DNA from: SAR324 cluster bacterium | GTDB taxonomy: Bacteria; SAR324; NAC60-12 | Reading direction: 5' to 3' | Length of the DNA: 64,000 bases | NCBI GenBank assembly: GCA_015231825.1 | Contig: JADGAV010000016.1 | Coordinates: 28,402 to 92,401, forward strand | Shown here: piece by piece, positions 54,529 to 63,881 of the stretch | Layout: every line of letters begins with the position of its first letter | How positions within the stretch are numbered: the stretch's first letter is position 1 | Translations under genes and position numbers: made by a program | Notes under the pieces: model-generated | Seen by the model: only the letters and a program-made list of their open reading frames with translations | Database searches by the model: none | Told to the model about the DNA's origin: nothing

Positions 54529-56193
54529 TCAGCGGCCAGATTCAATCGAAGGAAGGTTTAGATTAAATTCTCTAGCACAGTCAATCGCTTCCTGGTATCC
54601 AGCATCCGCATGACGCATGACACCGGTGGCCGGATCATTCCATAAAACTCTTTCTATCCGGCTGGCTGCTTCTGAAGTGCCATCACAAAGGATCACCAGA
54701 CCGGCATGCTGAGAAAAGCCGATACCCACTCCTCCGCCATGGTGAATCGAAACCCAGGTTGCTCCCGAAGCACAGTTGAGCAAGGCGTTCAGCAAGGGCC
54801 AGTCCGAAACAGCATCGGACCCGTCTTTCATATTTTCTGTTTCACGGTTCGGGCTGGCCACAGACCCTGAATCAAGATGGTCTCTGCCAATCACAACCGG
54901 GGCGGACAATTCTCCGCTGGCGACCATCTCATTGAAGGCCAAACCCAATCGATGGCGCTGCCCGAGACCGACCCAGCAAATCCGGGAAGGCAAGCCTTGA
55001 AAGTGAATATGTTTCTGAGCCATTTCGAGCCAATTGTGCAGGTGTTTGTCGTCAGGAATCAATTCTTTGACCTTCGCATCCGTTTTATAAATATCTTCCG
55101 GATCTCCCGACAAGGCTGCCCAGCGAAATGGTCCAATCCCCCGACAAAAAAGGGGACGGATGTATTTTGGGACAAATCCCGGAATATCAAAAGCGTTCTC
55201 CACACCTTTTTCGAGAGCAAATTGACGGATATTATTGCCGTAATCGAGCACAGGAATACCCTGCCTGAGAAATGCCAGCATGGCTTCCACCTGAATTGCC
55301 ATCGAGGCTTTCGCTGCTGTGACTACCTCCTCCGGTGCCGATTGCTGTTTCTCCTGCCACTCGGCTACAGTCCAGTCTCGCGGCAGATAACCGTGCAGTG
55401 GGTCATGCGCACTGGTTTGATCGGTCACAGCATCCGGCCTGACACCTTTATCTACCAATTCCGGATAAATTTCAGCAGCATTTCCTTCCAGGGCAACCGT
55501 GACGGGTTTTTTCAATCGGCAGGCATTCTCTATCAGCTTCAATGCTTCGTCAAGGCTGCCTGCCTGACAGTCAACATAGCCTGTTTTCAGACGCATTTCG
55601 ATTCGTGATGACTGGCATTCAACAGCCAGCATGCTGGCACCGGCAATCTTGGCAGCTAGAGGTTGAGCTCCTCCCATTCCTCCCAGTCCGGCGGTAAGAA
55701 TCCATTTATCTTCCATTGTGCCGCCAAAATGCATTTTACTCATCGATAAAAATGTTTCATAAGTTCCTTGAATGATGCCCTGGCTGCCAATATAAATCCA
55801 GGATCCGGCCGTCATCTGGCCGTACATCATCAATCCTTTCTGATCCAATTCCTCAAAATGCTTCAGCGTCGCCCAGTGCGGAACAATATTGGAGTTGGCA
55901 ATGAGTACCCGGGGAGCATCTTTATGAGTTTTGAAAACACCCACTGGCTTTCCAGACTGGACCAGCAGAGTTTCATCATCGTTTTGATACTTCAGGGTTT
56001 CTACAATTTTGTCGAAACATTCCCAGTTGCGTGCTGCTTTTCCCATTCCGCCATAGACGACTAAATCTTCCGGCCGTTCTGCAACCATTGGGTCCAGGTT
56101 ATTCATCAACATGCGCAGCGGAGCTTCTGTCTGCCAACTTTTACAATTGAGCTGAGTTCCACGATAGGCTCTTATTTCTCTTTTTCCGCTCAT
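54529..56193 (-). CDS. hutU: Urocanate hydratase
   Basis: A 554-residue urocanase of the usual length. It has the NAD-binding [17 protein letters not shown] segment, the HDPLHGYLP motif, and the active-site Cys in [18 protein letters not shown]. It converts urocanate to 4-imidazolone-5-propionate. It overlaps hutC by 4 bases and ends 8 bp before hutH, so the three are translated together. Confidence 0.96.
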   Translation of the reverse strand: MSGKREIRAYRGTQLNCKSWQTEAPLRMLMNNLDPMVAERPEDLVVYGGMGKAARNWECFDKIVETLKYQNDDETLLVQSGKPVGVFKTHKDAPRVLIANSNIVPHWATLKHFEELDQKGLMMYGQMTAGSWIYIGSQGIIQGTYETFLSMSKMHFGGTMEDKWILTAGLGGMGGAQPLAAKIAGASMLAVECQSSRIEMRLKTGYVDCQAGSLDEALKLIENACRLKKPVTVALEGNAAEIYPELVDKGVRPDAVTDQTSAHDPLHGYLPRDWTVAEWQEKQQSAPEEVVTAAKASMAIQVEAMLAFLRQGIPVLDYGNNIRQFALEKGVENAFDIPGFVPKYIRPLFCRGIGPFRWAALSGDPEDIYKTDAKVKELIPDDKHLHNWLEMAQKHIHFQGLPSRICWVGLGQRHRLGLAFNEMVASGELSAPVVIGRDHLDSGSVASPNRETENMKDGSDAVSDWPLLNALLNCASGATWVSIHHGGGVGIGFSQHAGLVILCDGTSEAASRIERVLWNDPATGVMRHADAGYQEAIDCAREFNLNLPSIESGR

Positions 56194-56987
56194 TTTTCCT
56201 CCTCTATAAATGTAGTTTCAAACCGACCATTTTGCAGCATCCAACCTCCAAACGAATAGCGGCTGCTGGGGTAAAACAATTCGGCATAGGAAGCAACCAT
56301 GTCATTCGACCAGGTTTTCCGTTTCAACAAAAGACAGGGTTCCGAAGAAGGGATCAGCAGAAATTCCTGAACTTCCCGGTTTGCCATAACGGCAGTCAGT
56401 TGGTGCTCGGCTTTTTGCAATGGCGCCACTTTCATCAAATACTGATGTGCCGTCGTCGCTTTGAAATCCAGTTTCAAATAATCGGGAGCAAGCAATGTAT
56501 TGACATATCGATCTTCCAGTTGCAGCGGCAATCCATTCTCATAATGAACAATTTTTGAACGAACAATCTGTTTCGAATAGGTGCCAAAAACATGGGAAAT
56601 CAGCGGAGAATCCTGCTCTGCCGATAAATATTTCAGAACCGAAAAATAACTTGACCCCCGCTTTTGGATTTCATCAGCAATATCGTGGATTTCCAAAAGA
56701 TTTTCGCGAGGAATTTTCCCCTGAACGAAAGACCCCTTTCCCCGTTTTCGATAAATCATTCCCGCAATCACCAACTCCTTCAATACCCGATTCACCGTCA
56801 TGCGGCTGACTGAAAACTTTTCCATAAGGGCACTTTCCGACGGAATCTGAAAATCACAAGGCCAGGTACCCGTTTCTATCTTTGAGCAAATGTATTCTTT
56901 GATCTGTTCGGAAAAACTTTTCTTCATTGACTTGAATTCGTTATTCTTTTTTCCATTTAATAATAAAATTGCGCTCTTCTCTTCCAT
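56190..56987 (-). CDS. hutC: HutC, GntR-family repressor of histidine utilisation
   Basis: A GntR/HutC-subfamily regulator with an N-terminal winged helix ([20 protein letters not shown]) and a C-terminal UTRA ligand domain that in HutC binds urocanate. Two starts are possible: ATG 56987 (265 residues) or ATG 56927 (245 residues), which begins nearer the conserved [14 protein letters not shown] segment. Neither has a strong ribosome-binding site. It leads the operon with hutU and hutH and probably represses both divergent hut operons through the palindrome at 57021-57030. Confidence 0.88.
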   Translation of the reverse strand: MEEKSAILLLNGKKNNEFKSMKKSFSEQIKEYICSKIETGTWPCDFQIPSESALMEKFSVSRMTVNRVLKELVIAGMIYRKRGKGSFVQGKIPRENLLEIHDIADEIQKRGSSYFSVLKYLSAEQDSPLISHVFGTYSKQIVRSKIVHYENGLPLQLEDRYVNTLLAPDYLKLDFKATTAHQYLMKVAPLQKAEHQLTAVMANREVQEFLLIPSSEPCLLLKRKTWSNDMVASYAELFYPSSRYSFGGWMLQNGRFETTFIEEEK

Positions 56988-56999
56988 TTTAAAATCAAT

Positions 57000-57047
57000 T
57001 TATATATACATAAATAAATTTGTATATACATTTATTTTAAATGTCAA
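57000..57047 (-). promoter_or_regulatory. HutC-like operator overlapping the hutC-U-H promoter
   Basis: TGTATATACA at 57021-57030 is a perfect 10-bp palindrome, and a related TATATATACA lies 20 bases away (57001-57010), on the same helix face. On the minus strand TTGACA at 57047-57042 provides a -35 element, and the palindrome covers the expected -10 region. Known HutC sites share the TGTATATACA-type core, so self-repression is likely. Confidence 0.65.
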
Positions 57048-57232
57048 TTTGTTATTCGCTTTTGCCCCTTTTTACAGACACCCTCCTCTTGAAGTCGGAG
57101 ACTGACTCGAGGAAGCAGAAGGTTTTGTTTTGCAGCAGATGATTTATCTTCTTGCAAGGTCTGATGGTACATGCCAATTTTGTAAGGAAAACATTGTATT
57201 GAAATCAATTATTCGAGGAATTCGAAAAAACC

Positions 57233-59416
57233 ATGTCGAAAGCAGCAAATCAAAACAAAATCACCAGCATCTGCGGGGTCTGCGATGCAGGTTGCGGAGT
57301 TGATGTTCATCTCATTGATGGAAAAATCAGCCGATTGACACCTCTTAAAAACCATCCGCTTGGGATTGTCTGTCCGCGGGGAACGCGGGCCGCAGAAGTC
57401 GTTTACTCGAAAGACCGATTGCTCTATCCCCAGCGCCGGGTAGGAGCCCGAGGCGAAGGTCGCTTTGAACGTATCAGTTGGGATGAAGCATTCGAGTATT
57501 GGGTTGACAAGCTCAAAGAAATCAAAACGAAGCTGGGCCCAGAAGCAGTTTGCATTTATACGGGCCGCGGCAATTTTGAATTTGGTGTGCAGGAAACTTT
57601 TCCACCGACAAAAACCAGCGAGTCTTCTGCCAGTTCAATCCTTTTCCCTTTCGGATCTCCCAATACCACCGGTGTCGGCGCCTTGTGTTTCGTCGCTTAC
57701 GGCATGATTGCCCCTCAATCTTGCTTTGGTCAGCATTTTCGACATCTCAGTGACGACCACAACAACGCTGATCTGATTTTGATCTGGGGTGCAAATCCGG
57801 CGACCGACTCTCCACCAGCCAGGTTGAAAGACATTCGAAAGGCAGTTGAGCGAGGTGTGCGGGTGGTCGCCATCGATCACCGCCGTAACGAAACCGCAAA
57901 GGCGACCCGGTGCGAGTGGATCGGAATCCGTCCCGGCAGCGATGGAGCATTAGCCCTCGGCATCATTCATGTCATGATTCAGCAAAAGCTTTATGATCAT
58001 GATTTTGTCAAGCACTGGACACACGGCTTTGAGGAATTATCGCGTTATGCTGAAACTTTCAGCCCAGATTATGTGGCAGCGATCACCAGCGTCCCCGCAG
58101 AAAGTATTGTTGACCTTGCACACGCAATCGGAGCTGCCAAAGGGTGTTCCATCCTGATGTACACTGGTCTTGAATACAGCAACAGCGGTGTTCAATCAAT
58201 CCGGGCAGTCCTTTCAATTCAGGCTCTGGGAGGTCATATTGATGTTCCCGGAGGTAAAGTGTTCAAAATGCCGAACAGGATTCAACACAATCGCACCACA
58301 ACGGAACCTCCAACAAAATGCAGATCTCCGTTTGGTGCGCATCTTTACCCACTCTATAACGAATTGCGCAATGAAGCCCATGCGATAGAATTGCCAAACG
58401 CCGTGCTTGAAAATGATCCCTATCCGGTGAGAGGCTTGATCATCAGCGGTGCTTCCCTGATCACGGCCTGGCCCAACCCCAAACTCTGGAAACGAACCTT
58501 GGAGGCGCTGGATTTACTGGTAGTTGTCAACCGATTTCCTACCGCTGATGCCCCTTATGCCGACTTGCTGCTCCCTGCGGCAACACCTTTTGAAAGCTCC
58601 TCTTACCAATTCCACGAAGGATGGGTTCAGCTTCGGACGCAAGTTATCGAAGCACTTGGAGAGTCCCGCTCAGACTTTTTAATTTTTACCGAGCTGGCCA
58701 GTCGACTAGGGTACGGAGATCAATGGCCAAAAACTGAAGAAGAAAAAATTATCCGCGGACTTGAAGGAACGGGGGTGACCCTCGCCCAATTGAAAGCCAG
58801 TCCTGCTGGTGTCCCTTTACCAATGCCTCCGATGCGTTACCGCAAATATCTGACGGGGGAACTCCGTGCAGACGGCCAACCCGGTTTTGCAACCCCGACA
58901 GGAAAATTTGAATTCACCTCTGAGTGGTTTCGGGAATTTGGCTACGATCCACTGCCGGTTTATACAGAGCCTGAAGAAGGCCCTTATGCCAGAGCAAAAT
59001 TGGCAAAGTCATATCCTCTCGTTTTTAATTCGGGAGCACGGATGCAGTCCACCTTCCGTTCTCAACATCTCAATATTGACAGTCTCAAAAAACTGCAGCC
59101 AAAGCCTCTGATTTGGCTCCACCCCAAAGATGCAGAAATTCGCGGTATCGAAAACAATGATGAAGTACAGGTAAAAACAACGCGAGGTCAAGTTCGCTTT
59201 TGGGCGCACATCACTGAAGATATCGTTCCAGGAGTCGTGGAAGCAAATATGGGGGGAGGAGGCCCGCTCGGCCCCGAAGAATGGCAAAAGGCAAATGTAA
59301 ATACACTGACAGACTTTGACAATCGTGACCCAATTTCTGGTTTTCCTGTTTACAAAGCGCTGCTATGCGATGTTTCACTTGAAAAAAAATTTAACTCCCT
59401 CCCAAAAGCTCAGTAG
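57233..59416 (+). CDS. Molybdopterin-dependent oxidoreductase, formate-dehydrogenase/DMSO-reductase family
   Basis: A 727-residue molybdopterin enzyme. An N-terminal 4Fe-4S site is formed by Cys14, Cys17, Cys21 and Cys47. The probable Mo/W ligand is Cys152 (GVGALCFVAYG). The molybdopterin-binding segments include LILIWGANPATDSPPARL and the C-terminal dinucleotide-binding domain (about 600-715; FNSGARMQSTFRSQHLN). It has no twin-arginine signal, so it is cytoplasmic. Its substrate is unknown. It is the first gene of the operon with hutI and hutF, diverging from hutC, so it may act in histidine breakdown, possibly on the formate or formyl product, or on an imidazole intermediate. Confidence 0.8.
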   Translation: MSKAANQNKITSICGVCDAGCGVDVHLIDGKISRLTPLKNHPLGIVCPRGTRAAEVVYSKDRLLYPQRRVGARGEGRFERISWDEAFEYWVDKLKEIKTKLGPEAVCIYTGRGNFEFGVQETFPPTKTSESSASSILFPFGSPNTTGVGALCFVAYGMIAPQSCFGQHFRHLSDDHNNADLILIWGANPATDSPPARLKDIRKAVERGVRVVAIDHRRNETAKATRCEWIGIRPGSDGALALGIIHVMIQQKLYDHDFVKHWTHGFEELSRYAETFSPDYVAAITSVPAESIVDLAHAIGAAKGCSILMYTGLEYSNSGVQSIRAVLSIQALGGHIDVPGGKVFKMPNRIQHNRTTTEPPTKCRSPFGAHLYPLYNELRNEAHAIELPNAVLENDPYPVRGLIISGASLITAWPNPKLWKRTLEALDLLVVVNRFPTADAPYADLLLPAATPFESSSYQFHEGWVQLRTQVIEALGESRSDFLIFTELASRLGYGDQWPKTEEEKIIRGLEGTGVTLAQLKASPAGVPLPMPPMRYRKYLTGELRADGQPGFATPTGKFEFTSEWFREFGYDPLPVYTEPEEGPYARAKLAKSYPLVFNSGARMQSTFRSQHLNIDSLKKLQPKPLIWLHPKDAEIRGIENNDEVQVKTTRGQVRFWAHITEDIVPGVVEANMGGGGPLGPEEWQKANVNTLTDFDNRDPISGFPVYKALLCDVSLEKKFNSLPKAQ

Positions 59417-59525
59417 GATGCTGAGACACCCGGTTCTAACCGGTAAGGTTCTAAAAAAATTTGATCGGGCTACGATTGAATTTAGTTTTTTTGAGTTCAA
59501 CAGAAATCAAGACAAGGAGAAGTTG

Positions 59526-60761
59526 ATGACGTCTTTGCTGATCAAAAATGCATCCCAGGTGGTGTCACCCCAGGCTCAGGTTTTTAGAGGAAAAGAACTG
59601 GGAAACCTGATTGTTGAAAGGGATGCCTCCATTCACATTGAAAACGGAAGCATACGGGCAGTGGGCCCATTTCCGGAACTTGAAACAGCAATTACGAATG
59701 AAACCACTATCATTGATGCTGGGGGACGGGTTGTTATGCCTGGCTTCGTTGACAGTCACTCCCACCTTGTTTTTGGAGGGAACCGGGCTAATGAATTTGC
59801 AGAACGTTGCCGTGGGGTCAGCTACGAAGAAATCGCCCGCCGCGGCGGAGGAATTGCCAGCACGGTAAAGGCGATTCATCAGTCCCCCAAAGAAGCGATC
59901 AAGAAACAAGCCCACCTGAATCTCCGTCGTGCTTTGAATCAGGGTATCACGACAATGGAAATCAAAAGCGGTTACGGACTGAGTAAAGAAACTGAAATAA
60001 AACTCCTGGAAATCATAACGGAACTCAAAGAGGAGCAGCCGATTGAATTGACCGCCACATTTTTAGGAGCCCATGCCGTCCCTAAAGGGAAAAATAAAAC
60101 AGAATACATTTCAGAGGTTCTGGAGATGATGCCTGATGCCTCAAAATATGCTCAATTTTGTGACGTATTTTGTGAAGAGGGTTACTTCTCCGCAGAAGAA
60201 TCGAAGATGATCTTGGAAGCCGGAAAGAAAGCTGGAATGTTGCCAAAAATGCATGTCAATCAATTCCATGAAATTGGTGGAATCCAAGCGGCAATTGAGG
60301 TCGGTGCCGTCTCGGCAGATCATCTGGAGGTGATGAATGAGCAGGGTATTGATCTGCTCGCGCAAACCGATATCGCCTGCACTTTTTTGCCGGGTGTTTC
60401 ATTTTTTTTAAACATTCCTTACGCTCCGGCAAGAAAAATGATCGATGCCGGTTGTATTCCCGCGTTGGCTACCGATTTCAATCCGGGTTCCAGTATGACG
60501 CTTTCCATGCAGTTGCTCATCAGCATGGCCTGCACTCAAATGCAGGTCAGCGTCGAGGAAGCAATCTGCGCATCCACTCAAAACGGGGCCTTAGCCCTGC
60601 AAAAGTCCAGGGTTGGCTGTCTCTTGCCTGGCTGGCAGGCTGATTTGTTGATTTTAGACACAGACAACTACCGGAATATGGCGTATTTTTTTGGAGAAAA
60701 CCATATTGCTGCAGTGATAAAAAAAGGGAAACTGGTTGCTCAATTGAAGGAGAGCGCATGA
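59526..60761 (+). CDS. hutI: Imidazolonepropionase
   Basis: A 411-residue amidohydrolase-superfamily enzyme. The metal-binding motif is DSHSHLVFGGNR, with later ligands in HVNQFHE, VSADHLE and ALATDFNPG. The ATG at 59526 is chosen because AAGGAGA lies just upstream; a longer frame starting near 59316 would overlap the previous gene by 100 bases. It opens the ring of 4-imidazolone-5-propionate to N-formimino-glutamate. It overlaps hutF by 4 bases. Confidence 0.95.
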   Translation: MTSLLIKNASQVVSPQAQVFRGKELGNLIVERDASIHIENGSIRAVGPFPELETAITNETTIIDAGGRVVMPGFVDSHSHLVFGGNRANEFAERCRGVSYEEIARRGGGIASTVKAIHQSPKEAIKKQAHLNLRRALNQGITTMEIKSGYGLSKETEIKLLEIITELKEEQPIELTATFLGAHAVPKGKNKTEYISEVLEMMPDASKYAQFCDVFCEEGYFSAEESKMILEAGKKAGMLPKMHVNQFHEIGGIQAAIEVGAVSADHLEVMNEQGIDLLAQTDIACTFLPGVSFFLNIPYAPARKMIDAGCIPALATDFNPGSSMTLSMQLLISMACTQMQVSVEEAICASTQNGALALQKSRVGCLLPGWQADLLILDTDNYRNMAYFFGENHIAAVIKKGKLVAQLKESA

Positions 60762-62143
60762 GCCACTTTTTTGCAGATTTATTGTTTGATGGGGAGCGAT
60801 GGGCGGCTTCGCAGTACTTTCATGTCGATGAAGGAGGTATGTTCCGCAATATTCCTGCAGCGCTGGTCAATCCACAAATCAAATCGAACAGCGTTCATCT
60901 GGGCGTGGTCATTCCCGGTTTCATCAATTGCCACTCCCACAGTTTTCAACGCGCAATGGCTGGATTGGGCGAACGCATCACGGGATCGCATTCTAATGAC
61001 AGTTTCTGGACATGGCGGGAACAGATGTACCGCTTGGCCCATTGGTTCCAGCCGAAAGATTTAAGGGTCATCACTGATTGGTTATATCTTGAAATGCTGG
61101 AGTCTGGTTATACCAGTGTCGGAGAGTTTCATTACCTGCACAAAAAGTCATCAGGCCAGTCCTATCACGATCCATGCGAGATGGCCCAGCAAATCATCGA
61201 CTCTGCTCGAGAATCACAGATTCGGCTTTGTCTGCTCCCGGCTTTCTATCAAAAAGCAGCTATCAATCAGGAGCTGCATCCTCGGCAGTTTCCTTTTGGA
61301 ATGAATACACTGTCGGAATATCAAAAATACCATCAAATCCTGTCGAAACGTATTCCTCCGGGTTTCAATCTGGGAGTCGCCATCCATTCGATTCGAGCAG
61401 TAGAACAGACTCAGCTGAAGGAATTTTCCCTGGAATATGGAATGCAAAGTCTACCAATCCACATTCATATTGCCGAACAGACGGCAGAAGTAGAGGAATC
61501 TTTACAATGTTATGGCAAGCGCCCGGTGGAGTTTTTACTGGATAATATTGAGGTCAATTCCCTATGGACGCTGGTTCACGCGACACACATCACCCCAGAA
61601 GAAAGAAAAGGGCTCGCTCAGAGCAGGGCAAGCGTAGGAATATGCCCGATTACAGAGGCAAATTTGGGGGATGGAATTTTTCCCATGAAAGATTTTTTAT
61701 CTGACGACGGGAACATCGCAGTCGGTTCCGATTCTCACATTCGCATTGATCCTTTTGAAGAACTTCGCTGGATTGAATATTCCCAACGATACCAATCAGG
61801 AAATCGGGCGTGTTTGAGCAATGAGAAAACACCTTCTCCCGGACAACTTCTCGCCAGCAAAACTTACCAGGGAGGTCAGCAATCCCTGATGCTGAACACC
61901 GGTTTTCTCAAAGACGGATTTTTTGCAGATTTCCTGGTTTTGGACAAAGAACATCCTTCGATGCTTCGCTTAAATCCCGCGACTTTGTGGGATGAAATCG
62001 TTTTTGCCGGCAGTCGTGAACTTGTACAGTCAGTCTACACAGGAGGGAAGCAAATTGTCTATGAGGGCCGGCATTCACTCAGAAACGAAAAACTGGAATC
62101 ACTCAGAAAGCTATTTCGTTCTCCAGATTTCCCAAGCCTCTGA
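60758..62143 (+). CDS. hutF: Formimidoylglutamate deiminase
   Basis: A 461-residue amidohydrolase with the metal site NCHSHSFQRAM, His in HIHIAEQTAEVEE, His in LVHATHI and Asp in VGSDSHIRIDP. It removes ammonia from N-formimino-glutamate to give N-formylglutamate. This places the organism in the five-step Hut pathway, which then needs HutG (N-formylglutamate deformylase) to release formate and glutamate. HutG is not in the window. Confidence 0.94.
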   Translation: MSHFFADLLFDGERWAASQYFHVDEGGMFRNIPAALVNPQIKSNSVHLGVVIPGFINCHSHSFQRAMAGLGERITGSHSNDSFWTWREQMYRLAHWFQPKDLRVITDWLYLEMLESGYTSVGEFHYLHKKSSGQSYHDPCEMAQQIIDSARESQIRLCLLPAFYQKAAINQELHPRQFPFGMNTLSEYQKYHQILSKRIPPGFNLGVAIHSIRAVEQTQLKEFSLEYGMQSLPIHIHIAEQTAEVEESLQCYGKRPVEFLLDNIEVNSLWTLVHATHITPEERKGLAQSRASVGICPITEANLGDGIFPMKDFLSDDGNIAVGSDSHIRIDPFEELRWIEYSQRYQSGNRACLSNEKTPSPGQLLASKTYQGGQQSLMLNTGFLKDGFFADFLVLDKEHPSMLRLNPATLWDEIVFAGSRELVQSVYTGGKQIVYEGRHSLRNEKLESLRKLFRSPDFPSL

Positions 62144-62150
62144 ATCAATT

Positions 62151-63263
62151 TTATAATTCATTCTCTGATGCCAGTTTTTTAAAAACAATGCGCTGCAGGA
62201 GTTCCTGTCCTAAACCAAGCGCTTTGGTATCAAATGTCATTTCCGGATGATGAAGCCCGGGGGTGAGGTCAGCTCCCAATCCGATATAAGCACTTTTCAA
62301 GTTAAGGGCCCTGGTAAAAATATGAAAATCTTCGCTTCCTGCGGTTACAGCAGGTTCCAAAGTATTCCCAAAAAGTTCTTCAATCGTTTCCCCGACAAAT
62401 TGAACCATACGCTCGTCATAAACTGCTGCGGGAGCACTGGAGATGAATTCAATTTCTGTTGAGGCGCCAAGGGCTTGCGCTCCATTTGAGATGGCGGTTT
62501 CCGCTTTCTGTTTGAGTTCCTCCATCACATCATCGCTCTCTGCTCTGAAATCGAAAATTATATCGGTGCGGGGAGGGATGATATTATCTGCCAGTCCTGG
62601 CGTATTGATCCTGGTAGCTTTGACAGAATGCGAGACGTTTGGATCGGCTCTGACAGCATTGACGGCATTGATGATCAACATGGCGGCTTCGATGGTATTG
62701 ACTCCCAAATGCAGTCTGGCACTGTGAGCCGGTACTCCCTTTATTTTGACCCTGATTCGGTGGCAGGCGGTGTGATAAACTGCCGGGGAGGCCTCCCCCA
62801 ATCGCGTGTCGTGAATCGGGCGTAAATGAATCCCAACGAGTTCTTCAAGATCGCTCAGTTTTCCGGTGTCCACCATCAATTGAGCACCCTTCAAAGTTTC
62901 TTCAGCGGGCTGGAATATGAAAACTGCTTTCCCTCTCGAGATTCCTTTCTCTGCCACATTTTTTGCAGCAGCCAAAACCATTGCAGAATGTGCATCATGC
63001 CCGCAGGCATGAATATCAACTGGCTGATCATCAATAATAAAAGGCAAAGAGTCCATGTCTGCCCGCATGCCCAGTACAGTTCCTTCCTTACCAGAATCCA
63101 GTCGGCCGATCACACCGGTTTCCCCAACGCCTTCCTCAACGTGAAATCCAAACTTTTTTAGCTCTTGGGCGATAAATTTTGAAGTTTGAAATTCCTGCAA
63201 CTGTTTTTCAGGAATACGATGAAGATGATGAAAGACTTCCTTTACATATTGACTATCACTCAT
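62151..63263 (-). CDS. M20D-family amidohydrolase (hippurate/IAA-amino-acid-hydrolase-like)
   Basis: A 370-residue M20 peptidase-family amidohydrolase. The di-metal ligands are visible in DIHACGHDAHSAM, FQPAEE, a central His and LGLHHPEMTFD; the insertion domain is at about 165-275. It cleaves N-acyl-amino-acid or related amide bonds. It is convergent with hutF, 7 bp apart, and not in the same transcript. Candidates are N-formyl- or N-acyl-amino-acid hydrolysis; it could also supply the LysK-type step for the LysW cluster, though it belongs to a different M20 branch. Confidence 0.85.
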   Translation of the reverse strand: MSDSQYVKEVFHHLHRIPEKQLQEFQTSKFIAQELKKFGFHVEEGVGETGVIGRLDSGKEGTVLGMRADMDSLPFIIDDQPVDIHACGHDAHSAMVLAAAKNVAEKGISRGKAVFIFQPAEETLKGAQLMVDTGKLSDLEELVGIHLRPIHDTRLGEASPAVYHTACHRIRVKIKGVPAHSARLHLGVNTIEAAMLIINAVNAVRADPNVSHSVKATRINTPGLADNIIPPRTDIIFDFRAESDDVMEELKQKAETAISNGAQALGASTEIEFISSAPAAVYDERMVQFVGETIEELFGNTLEPAVTAGSEDFHIFTRALNLKSAYIGLGADLTPGLHHPEMTFDTKALGLGQELLQRIVFKKLASENEL

Positions 63264-63881
63264 AATTCCTCTGCCATGCTCACTGATTGTTAATTTCCAG
63301 AAAAATCCCTGCCTGCTGTCTTCTCCTTATTGACATATCATGCAAGGAACACTCTGAGAAAATGAATAAACCCCTGCTCCCATGCAAAGCAAATGATGTT
63401 CCTCTGTAGCTACGAATGACGAATCAACTATACAATATTACAAGCCTGGCACTGTTTTAAAGAGTAGCCAGACTGGCTTGATAAAACCTCGCCTTTTCAA
63501 AAAAACCAGAAAATTATTAGGGGGCATAAAGTACTTCATCTGTGATTTCAATTTGAATATTCAAAAAACATTTCCTCTTTAGCACCTCCAGGATGACATG
63601 GCAACTGCACTGACTTAGAAAAATATCGGTATTTTCCCAAAATAACCCTTGCCAACAAAAAAAAATAATATAGTAGAGGCCCTTTAAAATTTTCAACAAA
63701 TCATCTTGAATTGGCAGGGCTACCTCATTTGGATTTTGAGAGACCTCTTAACTTTTCGACAATCAAAAAATGTTTTGGATACTGACATTTTTGAACGATT
63801 TCCCTAAAAGAGACTGTGTTCAAAGAAACATTTCAAAGATTATTTTCCAAATGAGATAGCCCTGCTAGCAATGGAGGGAAA
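63264..63881. other. AT-rich intergenic region with a short inverted-repeat element
   Basis: About 620 bases of low GC content with no convincing gene. Its right part contains the 19-base inverted repeat pair listed separately. A minus-strand frame of 60 codons at 63517-63699 has no ribosome-binding site or family match. Confidence 0.45.
63714..63865. repeat. Pair of 19-base inverted repeats, possible MITE or IS relic
   Basis: GCAGGGCTACCTCATTTGG at 63714-63732 is matched in inverse orientation at 63847-63865 with one mismatch. They flank 114 bases of AT-rich non-coding sequence. No target duplication is obvious. It could be a small non-autonomous transposable element, or a large stem structure just upstream of the next gene. 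Confidence 0.55.

Noticed and set aside
54877..55608. 243-codon plus-strand frame opposite hutU
   Set aside because: Antisense to urocanate hydratase with no recognisable domain or start signal.
59316..59525. Upstream extension of hutI
   Set aside because: It overlaps the molybdopterin enzyme gene by 100 bases; the ATG at 59526 has a strong ribosome-binding site and matches the usual HutI length.
63517..63699. 60-codon minus-strand frame near the right end
   Set aside because: AT-rich hydrophobic product without start signals or resemblance to a family.
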